A model generated the notes under the pieces. That model saw nothing but the letters and a program-made list of their open reading frames with translations, was not told where the DNA came from and searched no databases. Shown one piece after another: positions 53,287 through 62,244 of a DNA stretch of 64,000 nucleotides (positions are counted from its first letter, which is position 1; every line of letters begins with the position of its first letter). A program made the translations under genes and the position numbers. Source of the stretch: Sphingopyxis sp. BE259 (GTDB taxonomy: Bacteria; Pseudomonadota; Alphaproteobacteria; Sphingomonadales; Sphingomonadaceae); NCBI RefSeq assembly GCF_031457495.1, contig NZ_JAVDWM010000001.1, positions 2,034,001 to 2,098,000 on the forward strand, given 5' to 3'.

Positions 53287-53375
53287 GTCGCCCCCGCGAA
53301 GGCGGGGGCCGCTGGACGTCTACGCCTTCATCGCTGAACAGGGCCGACAACGGCCCCCGCCTTCGCGGCGGCGAC
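53287..53375. repeat. Palindromic repeat pair in intergenic space
   Basis: Each arm is itself a hairpin (CCCCCGCGAAGGCGGGGG type). The arms 53287-53311 and 53351-53375 are complementary at 24 of 25 bases. The left element shares 23 of 29 positions with the repeat found inside the E2 gene at 61102-61130, so both belong to one family. It fills the gap between convergent genes and may act as a transcription stop. Confidence 0.8.
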
Positions 53376-53385
53376 GATTACTGGC

Positions 53386-54711
53386 CTACTCCCCCTTCAC
53401 CAGCACCCCGCCCTTGACCACCGCATCGACGCTTTCCAGCTGTCGCACATCGGTCAGCGGATCCCCATCGACCGCGACCAAATCCGCATAACGCCCCACC
53501 GCAATCGCTCCGACGTCCCTTTCGCGCCCCAGCGCCTCGGCAGCGTTTTTCGTCGCAGCTTGAATGGCCTGCAACGGGGTCATCCCATATTCGACCATGA
53601 CGCGGAACTGGCCGCCGACCTGGCCGTGCGGCATCACGCCAGCGTCGGACGCGAAAACCATCCGCACCCCGGCGCGGTGCGCCTTGCGGAAATTGTCGCG
53701 CTGGATCTGCGCGATCTCGCGATCCTTGCGCAAATTATCCTCAAGGACGCCGTTCTTCGCGCCCTCGGCTTGCGTATATTCGGTGTTGAAGATGTCCATC
53801 GCGAACCACACCGGCTGCTTGCGCGCTACCGCCATGCGGATGCCCTCGTCATCGACCAGGCTGGCATGTTCGATCGTATCGATCCCCGCAGCAATCGCGG
53901 CGCGAATGCCCGCCCCACCATGCGCGTGCGCCGCGACGCGCAGCCCCCATTGGTGCGCCTCGTCGGCGATCGCGCGCAGCTCATTCTCCGGAACTTGCAG
54001 CTGACCGGGTTCGGTGTTGCGCGAGAACACCCCGCCGGTCGCACACACCTTGATCACTTCGGCGCCATATTTGCGCTGGCGGCGTACCTGATAACGCAGT
54101 TCTTCGGGGTTATCGCCAATCCCCTCTTCCTTCGCATTTTCCTTTTCCATGCTCGGCGGCAGGAAAGTGCTGTCGCAATGCCCGCCCGTCGCGCCCAGCG
54201 CATGCCCCGCCGGAACGATGCGCGGGCCGACGGCGTAACCCGCGTCGATCGCCTGCTTCAGCCCGATGTCGTTGCGGTTACCCGCGCCGACGTTGCGGAC
54301 CGTCGTAAAGCCCGCATCGAGCATGTCGCGGGCATTCTTGACTGCCGTCATGCCCCAGAAACTGTCGGTGAATTCCAGCCCGCGATAGCCGCCGATGTCG
54401 GCGGGCCCGTCGAGGTGGACGTGCATGTCGATCAGCCCCGGAACCAGCGTCTTGTCGCCCAGATTGACATGCTTGACGTCGCTGCCCCATCTGATGACGC
54501 GGGCGTCGGCGATATTGGTGATGCGGCCATCGGCGCCGACAAAGATCGCGGGATATTCGACCGTCTTGCCGGTCAGCACATCGACGTAGCGTGCCGCGGT
54601 GATGACGGTCTGACCGGCGGGTGCCTGTGCTGCCGCCGAGCCAGCAAACAGCGCCGCCGAGCCCAAACCGATTCCCCGAAGAAAACTGCCGAACTTCACT
54701 CGCGATTGCAT
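53386..54711 (-). CDS. Secreted amidohydrolase (imidazolonepropionase-like)
   Basis: 441 residues. The signal peptide spans FLRGIGLGSAALFAGSAAAQA. Amidohydrolase metal motifs: GLIDMHVHLD (HxH), the carboxylated Lys in EVIKVCATGG, HAHGG, IEHASLVDD and the Asp in FASDAG. This pattern is shared with periplasmic imidazolonepropionase-like/prolidase enzymes (Sgx9260-type). It probably hydrolyses a cyclic amide or dipeptide in the periplasm. ATG 54711 follows a GGCGGATCAGAT context and gives the first signal peptide. Confidence 0.86.
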   Translation of the reverse strand: MQSRVKFGSFLRGIGLGSAALFAGSAAAQAPAGQTVITAARYVDVLTGKTVEYPAIFVGADGRITNIADARVIRWGSDVKHVNLGDKTLVPGLIDMHVHLDGPADIGGYRGLEFTDSFWGMTAVKNARDMLDAGFTTVRNVGAGNRNDIGLKQAIDAGYAVGPRIVPAGHALGATGGHCDSTFLPPSMEKENAKEEGIGDNPEELRYQVRRQRKYGAEVIKVCATGGVFSRNTEPGQLQVPENELRAIADEAHQWGLRVAAHAHGGAGIRAAIAAGIDTIEHASLVDDEGIRMAVARKQPVWFAMDIFNTEYTQAEGAKNGVLEDNLRKDREIAQIQRDNFRKAHRAGVRMVFASDAGVMPHGQVGGQFRVMVEYGMTPLQAIQAATKNAAEALGRERDVGAIAVGRYADLVAVDGDPLTDVRQLESVDAVVKGGVLVKGE

Positions 54712-54764
54712 ATCTGATCCGCCTGTTGTTGGTGCCCGTCCGATTGATGGCAAAACGGGAGTTG

Positions 54765-55502
54765 TTAGGATAGCGGAATCTTGTGCTTTGCCAGATGGTC
54801 GTAAGCGGGACGACACGCGTCGGCGACGGATTGTTCGACGCGCGTCAGGTCGGGTTGCGGTTTGTCGGGCGCGCCAAAGCCGGTGCTCGATGCCACCGCA
54901 TCATACCAATGCGTGCCCCAGACGCCGTCAGTCGGGTGCAGCCCCGCCTGCCAGGACAGCATCGCCGGATCCCACCCTATGCCGAGCGCCGCGCACAATT
55001 TTTCGAGCATGAGTGGTGGATCGCGCAGGATGTCGGCGCTGTCGATCACCGGCGGGGCATGGCCCAGCCGGTCCGCCTCGCGGTCGAAAAATTCGACCTG
55101 CTTGTCGGTCCCCAGATGGTCGGGCCGCACCGCGACGCGCTTGGCGGCATAGCTGGCGACAACGCGCGCCGGATCGCGGATCAGGAACGCGTGGCGCAGG
55201 CCCGGCAGGTCGTGGTGCGCGATCGGACCGACCATATGGTGCGCCATATGCTTCTGATACCAGATCGGCGCGCCCGCCGGGTTCGGCCCGGTCATGCTGC
55301 GCGCCACGCCGTGCCAGTTGCAGTCCATCGACGCCATGACCGCGTTCATCATCGGCTGCGGATCGCCGGTTTCCTTGAGGTAGGCGCCGTAAAAAGGTTC
55401 GTCGGTGACATGCGTGTCGGCGCGGCTGCCGAAACTGCGCATCATTGCGGTCGACAGATTGCGTGGCCCTGACCACATCGCGATGCGGATACAATCGGTC
55501 AC
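54765..55502 (-). CDS. Sulfotransferase-family protein
   Basis: 245 residues. The N-terminal 5'-phosphosulfate-binding-type loop MWSGPRNLSTAMMRSFGSR and the 3'-phosphate-type motif FLIRDPARVVASY are recognisable. Members transfer sulfate from PAPS, but several bacterial relatives have unknown acceptors. The start overlaps the upstream aminotransferase stop by 4 bp, so the two are one transcript and may modify an amino-acid- or branched-chain-derived compound. Confidence 0.82.
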   Translation of the reverse strand: MTDCIRIAMWSGPRNLSTAMMRSFGSRADTHVTDEPFYGAYLKETGDPQPMMNAVMASMDCNWHGVARSMTGPNPAGAPIWYQKHMAHHMVGPIAHHDLPGLRHAFLIRDPARVVASYAAKRVAVRPDHLGTDKQVEFFDREADRLGHAPPVIDSADILRDPPLMLEKLCAALGIGWDPAMLSWQAGLHPTDGVWGTHWYDAVASSTGFGAPDKPQPDLTRVEQSVADACRPAYDHLAKHKIPLS

Positions 55503-56419
55503 GGGCGGTCGCGCGCCGCAATGTCACGCTCGACCAACGTTTTGTACAGGCCCTGCAATCGCTCGACCATCGGTCCGCGTCCGTCGGTAAGGACGCGTCC
55601 GTCGATCGTGTGTGCCGGAACGACCCCCGCGAAGGTGCCCGTCACAAATGCCTCGTCGGCGCTATGGACCTCGCTCAGCGAGAAGTTCTTCTCATATACC
55701 GGGATGCCATTGTCGCGGCAGAGGCGGAGGACATTGCTGCGGGTGATCCCGGCAAGGCAATAATCGCCGCTCGACGTCCACACCTCGCCCTTGCGGACGA
55801 TGAAGAAATGCGTCGAGTTGCACGTCGCGACAAAGCCGTGCGGGTCGAGCATCAGCGCCTCGTCGGCGCCCGCCTGCGCCGCCTGGATACATGCGGTGAT
55901 GCAGTTCAATTTGCTGTGCGAGTTGAGCTTAGGATCCTGCACCGCCGGGTCGCCGCGGCGGACATGGACGGTGAACAGCGACAGTCCCTTTTCGACCGTC
56001 GCGGGCAGCGGATCCTTATATTCGGCGATGATCACGATCGTCGCGGGCGAAATGACGACGCGGGGGTCCTGATACGGGGTCGAGCGGATGCCGCGCGTGA
56101 CCATCAAGCGGATATGACAGGCGTCCATGCCATTGCCGTCGATGGTGTCATACAGCCGCTGGGTCAGCGTGGCGCGGTCGATCCCGATGTCCATCGCGAT
56201 CGCCTTCGCGCCTTCCCACAGCCGATCGAGATGCTGGTCGAGGAAAGCCATGCGGCCGCGATGGACGCGAATCCCCTCCCACACCCCGTCACCCAGCATG
56301 AAGCCGCTGTCGAACACCGACACGCTGGCCTCTGCGCGCGGCACCAGCGTGCCATTGACGTTGATCAGGATCGCATTGTTACGCGGATCGGGGACGAAAT
56401 CGTGGGTGCCTTGCGCCAT
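55499..56419 (-). CDS. Class IV aminotransferase (BCAT/DAAT-like), atypical
   Basis: 306 residues, PLP fold type IV. N-terminal FDSGFMLGDGVWEGIRVHRG and C-terminal FVTGTFAGVVPAH match the family, and the PLP Lys is in SHSKLNCI (Lys170). The Glu normally contacting the PLP ring nitrogen (G-x-x-x-E-x-x-x-x-N) is Thr199 in HGFVATCNSTHFFIV. That replacement makes a standard transaminase mechanism doubtful; a lyase or regulatory variant is possible. It heads a two-gene unit with the sulfotransferase. Confidence 0.85.
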   Translation of the reverse strand: MAQGTHDFVPDPRNNAILINVNGTLVPRAEASVSVFDSGFMLGDGVWEGIRVHRGRMAFLDQHLDRLWEGAKAIAMDIGIDRATLTQRLYDTIDGNGMDACHIRLMVTRGIRSTPYQDPRVVISPATIVIIAEYKDPLPATVEKGLSLFTVHVRRGDPAVQDPKLNSHSKLNCITACIQAAQAGADEALMLDPHGFVATCNSTHFFIVRKGEVWTSSGDYCLAGITRSNVLRLCRDNGIPVYEKNFSLSEVHSADEAFVTGTFAGVVPAHTIDGRVLTDGRGPMVERLQGLYKTLVERDIAARDRP

Positions 56420-56467
56420 GCGGCAATCCTAGCCGCTGGCGCGCCCCTGTCGAGCGCGAAGCTGTTG

Positions 56468-56893
56468 TCAAACCGCCTTGCGGCCAAAACAGCTGGGGCG
56501 CGGTGCAAACGGCGGCGGGCTGGCATCGGGACCGTCGCTGGGGGCATCGACCACCGCGCTGGCGTCGCGATTGCGCATATAATTGGCGAAGGCGGCATCG
56601 GCGTCGAAGGCTGGCTCGACCACCACTTCGCCGGGTTTGAGCTTGGCGTCGAAACTGGCGCCGGGGACGCGGTTCACGCCGGTGGTCACGCGCAGCAACT
56701 TGATGATCAGCGGCAGCGCAAACAGCAGGCCGACGATCGACAGTCCGATTACCGTGGGCCCCAAGCCGATCCCGGCCACGCCCTCGGCCGTTCCGCCGCC
56801 GACGCCAACGAAATGATACAGCATGAAGCCGATGTAGATGATCGGGATAAGCGCGCCGATCACGCCCAATATTTTGCCGAGGGAAATATTCAT
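56468..56893 (-). CDS. Two-helix membrane protein, unknown function
   Basis: 141 residues. Two transmembrane segments (LGVIGALIPIIYIGFMLY and IGLSIVGLLFALPLIIKLL) are separated by a Gly-rich loop. A ~70-residue soluble tail follows that is rich in Asp/Pro (VVVEPAFDADAAFANYMR). No domain is recognised. It is a short gene in a minus-strand run with the PAP2 phosphatase upstream. Confidence 0.72.
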   Translation of the reverse strand: MNISLGKILGVIGALIPIIYIGFMLYHFVGVGGGTAEGVAGIGLGPTVIGLSIVGLLFALPLIIKLLRVTTGVNRVPGASFDAKLKPGEVVVEPAFDADAAFANYMRNRDASAVVDAPSDGPDASPPPFAPRPSCFGRKAV

Positions 56894-56938
56894 CCTAATG
56901 GCCCCAGTTGTTCAGAAGGCCACCTTAACGCCAAGAGT

Positions 56939-57589
56939 TTACGATTCTCTTAGTGCCGGTGCCGCTGGCGCACTGCGCGTTCCCGCCCACCACGCGCCGC
57001 CCAGCGCGAAGGCCGCACCGAGCAGCGTGCCACCGATAATGTCGCTGAGCCAGTGCACGCCCAGCATCATCCGCGAAAAGCCGTTGAGGATGATGATAGC
57101 GATCGCCAGCGCCGCCGTGGCCCCGCGCCAGCGCGGCGGCGCGAGCCAGGCGAGCAGCAGATAGACCGCGGCAGCGCTGGTCGCGTGGCCGCTGGGGTAT
57201 GAAAAGCTGGTCTGGTGATCGAGATGCGGGGCAAGGTCGGGCCGCGGCCGCGCAAAGCCGATCTTGAGCAGGCTTGATGCCAGGTTCGACAGCAGCGACG
57301 CGCCGCCCAGCGCCACCGCACAGCGCGGACCGCACCAATGCCAGACGAGCGCGCAGAGCAGAATGACAATGATCCAGCGCGGCAAGCCGCCGCCGACCCA
57401 GCTGACGCCCTGCATGAACAGGATCAGCGCGGGCGACGAGGCGCCGGCGGTCATCGCAAGCGATGCGCCGATATGCCGGTCGATCGCATCGGCATGGCCC
57501 GCGGCGACGAGCGCGCTGACCAGGATGAAGCACGACAAGGCCGCGATCAACGTGCGGCGGAAAAGCCGGGTGCGGGGATGAATGCTCAT
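56939..57589 (-). CDS. PAP2-family membrane phosphatase
   Basis: 216 residues with several transmembrane helices. The three PAP2 motifs are present: KIGFARPRPD (Lys/Arg), SYPSGHATS (Ser-Gly-His) and SRMMLGVHWLSDIIGG (Arg/His). It dephosphorylates lipid phosphates such as phosphatidate or undecaprenyl pyrophosphate. ATG 57589 is chosen because the family starts with a basic/hydrophobic leader; an in-frame ATG at 57628 adds 13 residues. Confidence 0.88.
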   Translation of the reverse strand: MSIHPRTRLFRRTLIAALSCFILVSALVAAGHADAIDRHIGASLAMTAGASSPALILFMQGVSWVGGGLPRWIIVILLCALVWHWCGPRCAVALGGASLLSNLASSLLKIGFARPRPDLAPHLDHQTSFSYPSGHATSAAAVYLLLAWLAPPRWRGATAALAIAIIILNGFSRMMLGVHWLSDIIGGTLLGAAFALGGAWWAGTRSAPAAPALRES

Positions 57590-57628
57590 TGTGCCGCCGT
57601 CTATGGCGAAAGGCTGGCGGCGACGCAA

Positions 57629-58222
57629 TCAGCGGTCGCCAGTCCGCACCTGCGATTTTCGCCAGACTTCGACCTGTGCAGCGAACCGGCGCAATTGTTC
57701 CGTGCCGCCGTCGATGTCGTTATCGATCAGCCGGATTTCGCCGATCGTGCTCCCGCTGCGGTAGCTGAGATGCAGGCCGTAGCGTAACCGCGCGGCGAGT
57801 CTGGCAGACCGCGGCCCTTCGCCCGGCAAACGGTCGGCACGATCGAACAGCGCCTCCAACACGTTTTCGACCGGCAGGATGGCCGGTACTGGACTGTAGC
57901 TTGGGTGGAAATGCAGATTGCCGTTCTCGATCTTCGCCGCGACTTGCCGCGTTGCAACGCGCGCGCCATGTCGGCCGACATAGAAGAGGGCGACGCACCC
58001 CGCGCCGATCAGCAAGGGTATCTCGAACGGCGCCAGCGGCCCCCGATCCGGCGGCCGCGTCGGCAGTTCGAGGCCACCGGGCGCGCGAACGACCTGCGTC
58101 GGCGCATTGTTCTCCTGATAGCGCAGGCTTGCGAAAAGAAAGGCGGTCACTGCAAAGCCGAGGAAGAACAGCGCCTTGAACGCGCTGCCCGTCCGCGAAA
58201 AATACAGGATCGAAGGGTTCAA
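57629..58222 (-). CDS. Membrane protein of unknown function
   Basis: 197 residues. A hydrophobic N-terminal segment (KALFFLGFAVTAFLFASL) and a second (FEIPLLIGAGCVALFYVG) are followed by a soluble domain with many charged residues and a beta-strand pattern (IENGNLHFHPSYSPVP). No family is recognised. It lies 21 bp downstream of lpdA in the same minus-strand run. Confidence 0.75.
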   Translation of the reverse strand: MNPSILYFSRTGSAFKALFFLGFAVTAFLFASLRYQENNAPTQVVRAPGGLELPTRPPDRGPLAPFEIPLLIGAGCVALFYVGRHGARVATRQVAAKIENGNLHFHPSYSPVPAILPVENVLEALFDRADRLPGEGPRSARLAARLRYGLHLSYRSGSTIGEIRLIDNDIDGGTEQLRRFAAQVEVWRKSQVRTGDR

Positions 58223-58243
58223 CTGCCCGCCCTCGTCGCCCGT

Positions 58244-59638
58244 TTAGATATGCAGCGGCCGCCCGAATGCCGCCAGCACGCCCTCGTGCATCGTTTCGCT
58301 CAATGTCGGGTGCGGGAAGACGGTGCCGATGAAATCATCCTCGACCAGCTCGGCGGTCTTGCCGATCGTATAGCCCTGGATCAGTTCGGTGACTTCGGCG
58401 CCGATCATATGCGCGCCGAGCAGCTCGCCGGTCTTGGCATCGAACACGGTCTTGGTGAAGCCTTCGGATTCGCCGAGCGCGATGGCCTTGCCGTTGCCGA
58501 TGAAGGGGAAGGTGCCGGCCTTGACCTCGTAGCCGAGTTCCGTGGCCTTCGCTTCGGTCAGGCCGACGCTGGCGATCTGTGGGCGGCAATAGGTGCAGCC
58601 GGGGATGTTGCGCGGGTCCATCGCGTGTGGGTGATTGCCCGCAATCGCTTCGACCGAAATCACCGATTCGTGCATCGCCTTGTGCGCGAGCCACGGCGGC
58701 GCGGTGACGTCGCCGATCGCCCAGATGCCGGAGACATTGGTGCGGCACATCGCGTCGGTGTCGATATGGCCTTTGGTGGTCTTCACACCAAGCGCCTCAA
58801 GCCCGATATTCTCGGTGTTCGGGACGATGCCGATCGCGACGATTGCGTGGCTGAATTCGGCCGATTCGGTCTTGCCGTCCTTGGTCTTGATCTTCGCGGT
58901 GACGCCGTTCGCGGTGGCTTTGAGTTCCTCGACCCCGGCGCCGGTGAAGATCGTCATGCCCTGCTTCTTGAGCTGTTTTTCGAGGAAGGCAGACACGTCG
59001 GCATCCTCGACGGGGACGAGGCGATCGAGCATTTCAACGACGGTCACGTCGCAGCCCATGTCGCTGTAAAAGCTCGCAAATTCGATCCCGATCGCGCCCG
59101 ATCCAATGACGAGCAATTTCTTCGGCATTTCGGGCGGGGCGAGCGCGTGGCGATAGGTCCAGATGCGCTTGCCGTCGGCGGGCGCGAACGGCAGGTCGCG
59201 GGCGCGGGCGCCGGTGGCGACGATGATATTCTTGGCGGTCAGGGTTTCGGTGCCCTTCTCGCCCTTTACTTCCAGCTTGCCCGGCGCCGTCAGCTTGCCC
59301 TCGCCCATATGGACGGTGATCTTGTGCTTCTTCATCAGGAAGGCGACGCCCTGGCTCAGCTGTTTTGCGACGCCGCGGCTGCGCTTCACGACCGCATCGA
59401 TGTCAGCGCTAATCTGCTGCGCAATCAGGCCATAATCGCCCGCATGCTGCATATAATGATAGATTTCGGCCGACCGCAGCAGCGCCTTGGTCGGGATACA
59501 GCCCCAGTTGAGGCAGATGCCGCCCAGATTCTCGCGCTCGACGATCGCGGTTTTCAGCCCAAGCTGCGCCGCGCGGATCGCCGCGACATAGCCGCCGGGG
59601 CCGGAACCGAGGACGATGAGGTCGTAGTTTTCAGGCAT
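58244..59638 (-). CDS. lpdA: Dihydrolipoyl dehydrogenase (E3)
   Basis: A 464-residue FAD/NAD-dependent disulfide reductase. The redox-active pair is in GGICLNWGCIPTKALLR. FAD-binding IVLGSGPGGYVAAI opens the protein. NAD-binding LVIGSGAIGIEFASFY and the C-terminal His-Glu in HPHPTLSETMHE complete it. It reoxidises dihydrolipoyl groups on E2. Its start overlaps the preceding unknown gene's stop by 1 bp, in the order E2 - unknown - E3. Confidence 0.97.
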   Translation of the reverse strand: MPENYDLIVLGSGPGGYVAAIRAAQLGLKTAIVERENLGGICLNWGCIPTKALLRSAEIYHYMQHAGDYGLIAQQISADIDAVVKRSRGVAKQLSQGVAFLMKKHKITVHMGEGKLTAPGKLEVKGEKGTETLTAKNIIVATGARARDLPFAPADGKRIWTYRHALAPPEMPKKLLVIGSGAIGIEFASFYSDMGCDVTVVEMLDRLVPVEDADVSAFLEKQLKKQGMTIFTGAGVEELKATANGVTAKIKTKDGKTESAEFSHAIVAIGIVPNTENIGLEALGVKTTKGHIDTDAMCRTNVSGIWAIGDVTAPPWLAHKAMHESVISVEAIAGNHPHAMDPRNIPGCTYCRPQIASVGLTEAKATELGYEVKAGTFPFIGNGKAIALGESEGFTKTVFDAKTGELLGAHMIGAEVTELIQGYTIGKTAELVEDDFIGTVFPHPTLSETMHEGVLAAFGRPLHI

Positions 59639-60174
59639 CAGTCAATGCTTTCCCAAGGAGCTAGGTCAAAATTGAAATCTTCTTTCAGGCGCTTAGAAAG
59701 GTTGCGCCAGCCTTCGCTTGTTTTTCGTGTGTCAGAAAAATCGGCGTAGTCATCAAGCGGAACGGTGACATTGATCGTGTATTTCGTTCCTGGGATGAGC
59801 CAAGGGCGCCCGCCTTGAAAGGAATCTAAATGTGGTTCGCCCAGAACGACATCCAGCGTGAGATTTAACTCCATCGATTGCACTTGGCTCGCCGCGATAA
59901 CTTTGTCCAAATCGTGGTGGCCGCCGCCATCTCTAGCTGCGGCTCCGCCCCACATGCTCACATGTCCTAACTTACCTTCTCCAATATAAGAGTTGGTCGT
60001 ACCGCGACGTGGAAGAGCACGAAGAGATAAGGGAAGGTAAACTGTAAAGAACGGGCCATTCCCATTTCCATGAGGCGAGTTAATTGAAATCCAAGAACCG
60101 AAAAACGACCAACGAGCGCTGTGGGACAGATAGATTATTGCATCATTCGCATCTTTTACTTCAACGTCGATCAC
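59638..60174 (-). CDS. Unknown protein inserted in the E2-E3 operon
   Basis: 178 residues, no recognised family. It has no signal peptide or membrane segment, is rich in Gly/Ser/Asn in the first half, with [13 protein letters not shown] and [16 protein letters not shown] in the second. Its codon use and base composition are more AT-rich than the neighbouring genes, which suggests acquisition. It overlaps E2 by 4 bp (ATGA) and E3 by 1 bp, so it is translated with them. The coupling is unusual for a foreign gene. Confidence 0.75.
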   Translation of the reverse strand: MIDVEVKDANDAIIYLSHSARWSFFGSWISINSPHGNGNGPFFTVYLPLSLRALPRRGTTNSYIGEGKLGHVSMWGGAAARDGGGHHDLDKVIAASQVQSMELNLTLDVVLGEPHLDSFQGGRPWLIPGTKYTINVTVPLDDYADFSDTRKTSEGWRNLSKRLKEDFNFDLAPWESID

Positions 60175-61505
60175 GCCACCAGCCCCAGCGGGTTCTCCAC
60201 CAGTTCCTTGAAGGTCTTCATCAGCAGCGCGCCATCGGCGCCGTCGATTGCGCGGTGGTCGAAGCTGCCGGTGGCTGACATGACGGTTGCGATGGCCAGC
60301 GCGTCGTCGACGATGTACGGTCGTTTCTCGCCCGCGCCGATCGCCATGATCATCGCCTGCGGCGGATTGATCACCGCGGTGAACTGCTTGATCCCCATCA
60401 TGCCCATGTTCGAGATGCTGGCGGTGCCGCCCTGATATTCGCTGGGCTGGAGCTTGCCTTCCTTGGCTTTCGCGGCAAGCTCGGCCATTTCGGTAGAGAT
60501 TTTCGACATCGACTTGCCGCCGGCGTCGGTGATGATCGGAGTGATCAGGCCGCCGGGGATGCTGACCGCGACCGAGATGTCGGCGCGGCTGTACTGGCGC
60601 ATCACATCGCCGCCGAAGCTGACGTTGCAGGCAGGGACGCGTTCGAGCGCGACCGCGAGCGCCTTGATCAGCATGTCATTGACGCTGAGCTTGACCCCGC
60701 GGCTTTCGAGGCTGGCGTTGAGTTCGCCGCGCAGCTTGAGCAGCGCGTCTAGGCGGATATCGACGGTGAGATAGATGTGCGGCGCTTCCTGCATCGACTG
60801 GGTCAGGCGGCGCGCAATCGTCTTACGCATGCCGCTGAGTTTGGTGTCTTCGTGCGGGATACCGAAATCGGGGATTGGACCTGCGGCGGCGGTAGCCGGG
60901 GTTGCGGCAGGCGCTGCGGCGGCAGGAGCGGCTCCGCCGGCTGCGGCAGCGGGTGCCGCGGCACCTGCCGGGACGCCATCGAGGTCATCCTTGACGATGC
61001 GGCCGCCAGGGCCGGTGCCGGTGATCGTCGACAGGTCGATGCCGCGTTCGGCGGCGAGACGCTTGGCGAGCGGGCTGGCCTTGATGCGGTCGCCTGCGTT
61101 CGTCGTCCCAGCGGAAGCTGGGACCGCTGGCGTAGGCGCACTGACGGGAGCGGTCCCAGCTTCCGCTGGGGCGACGTCTTTGGCTGGCGCAGGGGCTTCG
61201 GCCTTCTCTTCCGGTGCAGTCGCAGACGCCGCCGGAGCAGCCTTCGCGCTCCCCGGATCCTCACCCTCGCCCGAGATCACCGCGATCACCGTGCCAACCT
61301 TCACCCCATCGGTGCCCTCGGCGACCAGAATCTGGCTGACCACACCCTCGTCGATCGCTTCGAATTCCATCGTCGCCTTATCGGTCTCGATCTCGGCCAG
61401 CAGGTCGCCCGATTTGACGCTGTCGCCTTCCTTGACCAGCCATTTGGCGAGCGTGCCTTCCTCCATCGTCGGCGAGAGAGCGGGCATCTTGAGTTCGATC
61501 GGCAT
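60171..61505 (-). CDS. pdhC: Dihydrolipoamide acetyltransferase (pyruvate dehydrogenase E2)
   Basis: 444 residues. N-terminal lipoyl domain with Lys43 in [11 protein letters not shown] long Ala/Pro linker, in which residues ~111-135 are encoded by a palindromic repeat. An E3-binding domain ([18 protein letters not shown]) and a catalytic domain ending in the DHR-x-x-DG motif of [14 protein letters not shown]. It transfers acetyl groups from the lipoyl arm to CoA. Lipoylation depends on lipA at 8.5 kb. It is the first gene of the minus-strand run E2 - unknown - E3; genes for E1 are not in the window. Confidence 0.96.
   Translation of the reverse strand: MPIELKMPALSPTMEEGTLAKWLVKEGDSVKSGDLLAEIETDKATMEFEAIDEGVVSQILVAEGTDGVKVGTVIAVISGEGEDPGSAKAAPAASATAPEEKAEAPAPAKDVAPAEAGTAPVSAPTPAVPASAGTTNAGDRIKASPLAKRLAAERGIDLSTITGTGPGGRIVKDDLDGVPAGAAAPAAAAGGAAPAAAAPAATPATAAAGPIPDFGIPHEDTKLSGMRKTIARRLTQSMQEAPHIYLTVDIRLDALLKLRGELNASLESRGVKLSVNDMLIKALAVALERVPACNVSFGGDVMRQYSRADISVAVSIPGGLITPIITDAGGKSMSKISTEMAELAAKAKEGKLQPSEYQGGTASISNMGMMGIKQFTAVINPPQAMIMAIGAGEKRPYIVDDALAIATVMSATGSFDHRAIDGADGALLMKTFKELVENPLGLVA
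61102..61175. repeat. Palindromic repeat inside the E2 coding sequence
   Basis: Arms 61102-61128 and 61149-61175 are complementary at 26 of 27 bases around a 20-base centre. The element lies in frame in the linker of E2 and is translated as an Ala/Pro-rich stretch ([10 protein letters not shown] to VPASAGTT). It is related to the intergenic repeat at 53287. Confidence 0.85.
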
Positions 61506-61678
61506 GGTAAGGCGTGTCCCCTTAAACGTTGGGCGTCAGTCTTGCAGGCTGCGCCTGCCGCTACGGCTTGTTCCTCGCCTTAAGCCTTGCGTCGGTCAAG
61601 GTCTAGCGGGGCAACCTTGCCTTTCATACGAATGTGACGCACTCTTTGCCCCAAGCAAAAAAACGAGGGGTCGGGGCG

Positions 61679-62134
61679 ATGCGGACATATCTGGTGGTGA
61701 TCGATGACAGTCCCGAGGCCAGCCTGGCGCTGCGCTTTGCGGCGCGGCGTGCCGGGCGGACCGGCGGCGGCGTCATTGTGCTGGCAATCATCCCGCCGCA
61801 GGATTTTGTCGCGTTCGGCGGGGTGCAGGCGACGATCGAGGCCGAAGCGCGCGAACATGCCGAAGAACTGGTCGCGGCCGCCGCCGAAGCGGTGGTGCAG
61901 GAAGCGGGGGTGACGCCGCAGGTGCTTATCAAGGCGGGCAAGCCTGCCGAAGTCGTGCGCGAGGTGATCGGCGCCGACAACGAGATTGCCGCCCTGGTGC
62001 TCGCGACCGCAGCATCGGGCGCGCCCGGGCCGCTGGTCGCGCATTTCACCGGACCGGATGCGGGAACGCTGCCGTGTCCGGTGATGCTGGTGCCGGGCGC
62101 AATCGACCTCGCCCGCCTCGATGCGCTGAGCTGA
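61679..62134 (+). CDS. Universal stress protein UspA-like
   Basis: 151 residues. YLVVIDDSPEASLALRFAA opens with a UspA strand-loop and Asp. The ATP-type signature (G-x2-G-x9-G-S/T) is not clear: near the end GAPGPLVAHFTGPDAG replaces it. Start at ATG 61679 with GAGGGG upstream. Divergent from the E2 gene. It may bind nucleotides weakly or serve as a stress chaperone. Confidence 0.78.
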   Translation: MRTYLVVIDDSPEASLALRFAARRAGRTGGGVIVLAIIPPQDFVAFGGVQATIEAEAREHAEELVAAAAEAVVQEAGVTPQVLIKAGKPAEVVREVIGADNEIAALVLATAASGAPGPLVAHFTGPDAGTLPCPVMLVPGAIDLARLDALS

Positions 62135-62151
62135 GCTCGCTCTCAAAAATT

Positions 62152-62236
62152 CGTCATTGCGAGCGCAGCGAAGCAATCCAGGGCGGCCCTTGAACCGCCC
62201 CTAGATTGCCGCGTCGCTCCGCTCCTCGCAATGACG
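62152..62236. repeat. REP-like palindromic repeat, diverged copy
   Basis: The left part begins with the same bases as the repeat at 49712 (CGTCATTGCGAGCGCAGCGA) for about 30 bases. The right arm ends in CGCAATGACG, complementary to the start, but the middle is diverged. It fills the space between the convergent Usp and RNase R genes. Confidence 0.8.
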
Positions 62237-62244
62237 AAGGTGGG

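Noticed and set aside
57905..59749. 614-residue plus-strand ORF opposite lpdA
   Set aside because: Shadow of dihydrolipoyl dehydrogenase, whose redox-active Cys motif and FAD site are on the minus strand.
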